Origin: Acidimicrobiia bacterium
GTDB taxonomy: Bacteria > Actinomycetota > Acidimicrobiia > Spongiisociales > Spongiisociaceae
Direction: 5' to 3'
Length of the DNA: 53,860 nucleotides
Assembly: GCA_011523635.1 (NCBI GenBank)
Contig: WTGI01000051.1
Span: forward strand, 1-53,860
In this document: positions 50,790-53,860 of the stretch, piece by piece
How positions within the stretch are numbered: the stretch's first letter is position 1
Layout: each line of letters starts with the position of its first letter
The notes under the pieces: generated by a model
The model's input: only the letters and a program-made list of their open reading frames with translations
What the model was told of the DNA's origin: nothing
The model's database searches: none
Made by a program: the position numbers and the translations under genes

Positions 50790-51050
50790 TTACGGACTTG
50801 TGGCTGAGGCCGCCTTGCTGTCAAGGAAGTCCACAACCTCTCTCAGCGTCTTGAGCGAGACGCACTCCTCAACGGTGAAGTCAACGTTGAACTCCAGGGA
50901 GACAAGTTGGGCCAGAGCGATGATATCCATCGACGATACGCCGGCATTCACAAGGCTGACTTTCAGGTCGGCTGGAATGTCAAGGGCTTGGCCGTCCACT
51001 TCTATGTTATTGTTTACGAGGCTTATAAGCCGTGTTTCAGTATCACCCAT
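50790..51050 (-). CDS. Stand-alone acyl carrier protein
   Basis: 86 residues. Helical acyl/peptidyl-carrier pattern with Ser40 in NAGVSSMDIIAL as the 4'-phosphopantetheine site, then LEFNVDFTVEECVSLKTLREVVDFLD. It shuttles an acyl group for a synthase not present beside it. The start at 51050 is preferred over ATG 51080 because the promoter-like sequence at 51092-51120 would put the transcription start near 51085, and GGAAGG lies nine bases before 51050. The first part of the gene and its leader are clearly more AT-rich (about 37 percent GC in 51001-51060) than the surroundings, suggesting a different origin. Not a housekeeping ACP by context, since no fab genes are near. Confidence 0.9.
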   Translation of the reverse strand: MGDTETRLISLVNNNIEVDGQALDIPADLKVSLVNAGVSSMDIIALAQLVSLEFNVDFTVEECVSLKTLREVVDFLDSKAASATSP

Positions 51051-51091
51051 TGATAATGACCTTCCAGGCGGGTTTGCCATTGGACGTGATG

Positions 51092-51120
51092 ACCGTAGCC
51101 GTGTGGCAAATCTGTGTCAA
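51092..51120 (-). promoter_or_regulatory. Strong promoter-like sequence for the acyl carrier protein gene
   Basis: On the minus strand TTGACA (51120-51115), an exact consensus -35 box, is 17 bases from TACGGT (51097-51092). Transcription would begin near 51085, leaving a leader of about 35 bases. The 245 bases between this gene and the binding-protein gene hold no other recognisable feature. Confidence 0.55.
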
Positions 51121-51295
51121 CGAGCAGGGAGCGACCGTCTGATGTGCGGCCCGTCGAGGGGACCACTGTCCGTATCCTGTGAGGAGAAGGGATCGAGCGT
51201 AGGGCAGCAGGTCAGCCGCCCAGCATCCCCAAGGATCAGGGGCCTTGGTTGTGTGCCCACGATGACTTTCCGTCAGGAGTGTCGGAGTCTCGCCG

Positions 51296-52438
51296 TCAGC
51301 GGGCGGGCGGTGCGTAGATCAGGCCACCCTCGGTCCACCGGGCATTGATCGAACCGGCTCGGGTGATGCCCAGGGGCCCCAGGTTCCGCACATGGATCTC
51401 GTCGTAGTTGCCGACCGCTCTAATGGCCTGCGCGAAGGCGTCGGCCGGAAGCCCCATCTTGGTCTGCAGCTCGTCCTCGCCCACGCCGAGCAGGCGGCCC
51501 GCCTCCGGATCGGGCGGGTTCGCCACCATCTCGTCGACGTTGGCGGAGGTGATGCCCTTCTCGTCGGCGATCACCAGCGCGTACACCGTCCAGTTGATGA
51601 TGTCCGCCCACTGGCTGTCGTTCTGGCGGTACATGGGACCGAGGGGTTCCTTCGAGATCGGGGACCTCGGGAAGATGATCCATTCGCCCTCGCTGATCTC
51701 CCCGTTCGCTACGGCCGAGAAGCGCTCACCGAACAGCCGTGACCCGTCAGAGGTGATGAGGTCGCACGAACCTGCACGGAACAGCTCCATCGCCTCGGGA
51801 GTGCCTTCGGTGGTCACCAGTTCGATCTCGGCGCCGGCCACCCGGGCGCCCTCGGTGATGTTCTTCTCGGTCGTCGTACCGGCGTTGGCACAGATCCGGG
51901 CGCCGTCCACGTCAGCCACCGTCGATGCGTCGGTGAACCCGAGTTCGGCCTTGCCCATGATCCGCTGGCCGTCGTAGAAGGTGGTGGGGCCGAAGTCTCC
52001 GCCCAGTTCCGTGTCCCTGCTCTGGGTCCAGGTGGTGGTACGGAACAGCACGTCGACCCCGCCGGCGGCCAGCACGGTGAACCGCTCGGCGGAGGTGGTG
52101 CCCACGAACTCCACGGCGTCGGCGTCACCGAATATCGCGGCGGCTACCGCACGGCAGAAATCGGCGTCAAAGCCGATGTACGAGCCGTCCTCCTGGGGCT
52201 CGGCGAAACCGATCGCGCTGTCGCCAACCCCGCAACGCAAGGCGCCGCGGTTCTGAACCCGGGCCAGGGTGCCTCCGGTGGGCGGTGTTGCCACGGTCAC
52301 CTCCGCGACCGTTGTCGCCACCTCTCCCGCGGACGTGGCTGTGGTCTCGGCCGGCGTCGTGGTGGCTTCCCCGTCGCCTGAGCAAGCAAGGACCGCCAGT
52401 ACCAGCACGCTGAGGAGTGGGATAGCTCGCTTCATCAT
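51296..52438 (-). CDS. Amino-acid ABC transporter substrate-binding lipoprotein
   Basis: 380 residues. The signal peptide ends in the lipobox VLAC (Cys19), followed by a Thr/Ala-rich linker to about residue 55. The mature SBP_bac_3 domain begins VQNRGALRCGVG, with IGFDADFCRAVAAAIFGD and YDGQRIMGK typical of general L-amino-acid binding proteins (AapJ/BztA-like). It captures an amino acid outside the cell for an ABC permease. No permease or ATPase gene is adjacent, so it may serve a transporter encoded elsewhere. Either ATG 52438 or 52435 could be the start. Confidence 0.93.
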   Translation of the reverse strand: MMKRAIPLLSVLVLAVLACSGDGEATTTPAETTATSAGEVATTVAEVTVATPPTGGTLARVQNRGALRCGVGDSAIGFAEPQEDGSYIGFDADFCRAVAAAIFGDADAVEFVGTTSAERFTVLAAGGVDVLFRTTTWTQSRDTELGGDFGPTTFYDGQRIMGKAELGFTDASTVADVDGARICANAGTTTEKNITEGARVAGAEIELVTTEGTPEAMELFRAGSCDLITSDGSRLFGERFSAVANGEISEGEWIIFPRSPISKEPLGPMYRQNDSQWADIINWTVYALVIADEKGITSANVDEMVANPPDPEAGRLLGVGEDELQTKMGLPADAFAQAIRAVGNYDEIHVRNLGPLGITRAGSINARWTEGGLIYAPPAR

Positions 52439-52587
52439 GGTGGTGACTCTTCCCCTCCACGAGGTCGATCTCGAAACCTGAGCCGTAGGCCATTCTAAGG
52501 ACGGGACGCGCGGCCTCAGACCCCGGCAAGGTAGCCGCTGCCGGGAGCGCGGGTACGCTGGGCTGATCGCAACGCACGGGATGATCT

Positions 52588-53860
52588 ATGAGCCTGCCTA
52601 TCGCTGACGGATTGTTGGTGGTGGTCAAGGATGACTGCGAGACCTGCCATCTGGTGGTACCCGTGCTGGCCGAAATCGCCGGGCGGGAGGACGGCGTGGT
52701 GATCGTCTCCCAGGATCAAGCCGGCTTTCCCGAGGGTTTCGAGGTGGTCCACGACGGGGAGTTGGACATCTCGTGGCGTCTCGATACCGAGACGACCCCC
52801 ACCGTGTACCGGATCGAGGACGGTGAGGTGGCCGACGAGCAGGCCGGGTGGTACCGCTCCGGATGGGAACGCGTGACCGGAGCGACCGGCCTGGGGGCCG
52901 GACTTCCGGAACAGCGGCCTGGATGCGGCTCGGACACGATGCTGCCCGACAACTACCAGAGGCTTCTCCGGCGCCATTCGCCCCATGCCATGTTGTCGCA
53001 GCGCATCGAACTCGGGACTGCCGAGGATCCCGTGGAGGCCGCCTTCGCCCGGGGGTGGACGGATGGTCTTCCCGTCGTTCCTCCGACCGAGGAACGGGTG
53101 GCGCGGATGCTGGAGGGCACCGATCTTCCTCCCGACCAGGTGCTATGCACCCTCCCACCCGATCTGGCCGAATGCACGGTGGAGAAGGTGGCGATCAACG
53201 CGGTGATGGCCGGCTGCCGACCCGAGTACCTGCCGGTGGTGCTGGCCGCGGTGGAGGCGGCGGCCGGGCCCGGTTTCAATATCCACGGGGTGTCCGCCAC
53301 CACCTATTTCTCAGGGCCGGTACTGATCGTCAACGGGCCGGTGCGGCGGCGCATCGGGATGAACTCGGGTGTCAACGTGCTCGGCCAGGGCAACCGGGCC
53401 AACCTCACCATCGGCCGGGCCCTAAACCTGGTGGTCCGCAACGTCGGCGGCGCTCGCCCCGGGGGCGTCGATCAGGCGACTTTCGGCAGCCCGAGCAAGC
53501 TCGCGTTCTGCTTCCCGGAGGATGAGGAAGGCTCCCCCTGGGAGTCTCTGGCCACCGAAAGGGGCTTTGGGCCCGAGGAGTCCACGGTGACGCTCTTCGC
53601 CGCGCATGGACCGATCGAGGTGGTCGACCAGAAGTCGCGCACACCCGAGTCGCTCGCCAGGACCCTGGCTTTGCAGCTGCGGATGGTCGCGCACCCGAAG
53701 CTGGCCGGAATGTCAGAAGCGATTGTGGTCGTCTCTCCCGAACATGCCCGGCTCTTCCGAGAGGCCGGATGGACGAAGGCCCGTCTGGGCGAGGAGCCGA
53801 CCGCTCTCATCTTGGCGGGATTGGACGATGGCCCCCTGCTCTGGCAACAGCAGAGCGATG
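52588..53860 (+). CDS. Thioredoxin-like domain fused to a large uncharacterised domain (C-terminus beyond window)
   Basis: The frame is open from ATG 52588 to the right edge (424 codons). Residues 1-85 look like a thioredoxin fold: VVVKDDCETCHLVV with Cys17 and Cys20, and a cis-Pro region ETTPTVYRIEDGE near residue 71. Another cysteine sits in RPGCGSD near 113. From about residue 150 a second domain begins with RGWTDGLPVVPPTEERV, continues through GFNIHGVSATTYFSGP and a glycine-rich GVNVLGQGNRANLTIGRAL, and is still open. I do not know an established reaction for it. A redox enzyme with a dithiol relay is a reasonable inference. No strong Shine-Dalgarno is visible; an ATG at 52581 is out of frame. 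Confidence 0.8.
   Translation, partial: MSLPIADGLLVVVKDDCETCHLVVPVLAEIAGREDGVVIVSQDQAGFPEGFEVVHDGELDISWRLDTETTPTVYRIEDGEVADEQAGWYRSGWERVTGATGLGAGLPEQRPGCGSDTMLPDNYQRLLRRHSPHAMLSQRIELGTAEDPVEAAFARGWTDGLPVVPPTEERVARMLEGTDLPPDQVLCTLPPDLAECTVEKVAINAVMAGCRPEYLPVVLAAVEAAAGPGFNIHGVSATTYFSGPVLIVNGPVRRRIGMNSGVNVLGQGNRANLTIGRALNLVVRNVGGARPGGVDQATFGSPSKLAFCFPEDEEGSPWESLATERGFGPEESTVTLFAAHGPIEVVDQKSRTPESLARTLALQLRMVAHPKLAGMSEAIVVVSPEHARLFREAGWTKARLGEEPTALILAGLDDGPLLWQQQSD

Noticed and set aside
51051-51080. Upstream ATG for the acyl carrier protein
   Set aside because: It has no ribosome-binding site and would lie only a few bases from the predicted transcription start.

Overview
This is a GC-rich (roughly 70 percent) bacterial chromosome segment. 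Its gene content and protein style suggest an uncultured actinobacterium, most plausibly Acidimicrobiia or a relative: a PimB-like mannosyltransferase, GTG and TTG starts, and a nuo locus of actinobacterial style. That placement is inferred from protein features, not from a marker gene. No rRNA, tRNA, CRISPR array, transposase or phage gene was seen.

Layout. 1-6101 (minus) is the N-terminal 2033 codons of a modular polyketide synthase (KS-AT-DH-MT-pseudoKR-ER, running off the left edge). Upstream of it on the same strand are a translationally coupled pair of GAPDH genes (6229-8249), one of which has lost its catalytic residues, and a Gfo/Idh/MocA oxidoreductase. 9454-12692 (plus) holds an M29/NicX-like metalloenzyme, an amidohydrolase and a formylglycine-generating enzyme. 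A 521-base gap (12693-13213) contains unusual hairpin repeats. 13214-18163 (minus) is a four-gene catabolic-looking operon: SDR, TIM-barrel PEP-hydrolase-like protein, Tm-1-like ATP-binding protein and an Old-Yellow-Enzyme/dienoyl-CoA-reductase-like flavoprotein.

18572-24817 encodes a complete mannitol phosphotransferase route. A seven-gene minus-strand operon carries EIIC, EIIB, EIIA, mannitol-1-phosphate dehydrogenase, a small unknown protein, an inositol-monophosphatase-family protein and Enzyme I. HPr lies convergently on the plus strand. Phosphate would pass PEP to EI to HPr to EIIA to EIIB, and MtlD would convert mannitol-1-phosphate to fructose-6-phosphate. 24960-30727 (minus) contains an amidohydrolase, hydantoinase/oxoprolinase A and B, a tandem heptamer repeat and a membrane protein. 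30897-34324 (plus) carries a glycosyltransferase, a quinone oxidoreductase and a lipoprotein polysaccharide deacetylase. 34334-35871 (minus) carries a phosphodiesterase and a small membrane protein.

36146-46406 (plus) is a nuo operon in the order A-B-C-D-H-I-J-K-L-M-N. The NADH-oxidising module NuoE-F-G is absent from its usual place, and nuoH is interrupted by an in-frame TAG. 46598-53860 is a mixed region: an SLC13/RCK transporter, a second polysaccharide deacetylase, a small CxxC protein, a methyltransferase, an AT-rich stand-alone acyl carrier protein, an orphan amino-acid-binding lipoprotein, and a thioredoxin-fused protein cut by the right edge.

The observations most worth a second look are the PKS with its adjacent degenerate/canonical GAPDH pair, the amber codon in nuoH within an 11-gene nuo locus, the paired hairpin repeats at 12741-12883, and the AT-rich orphan ACP.
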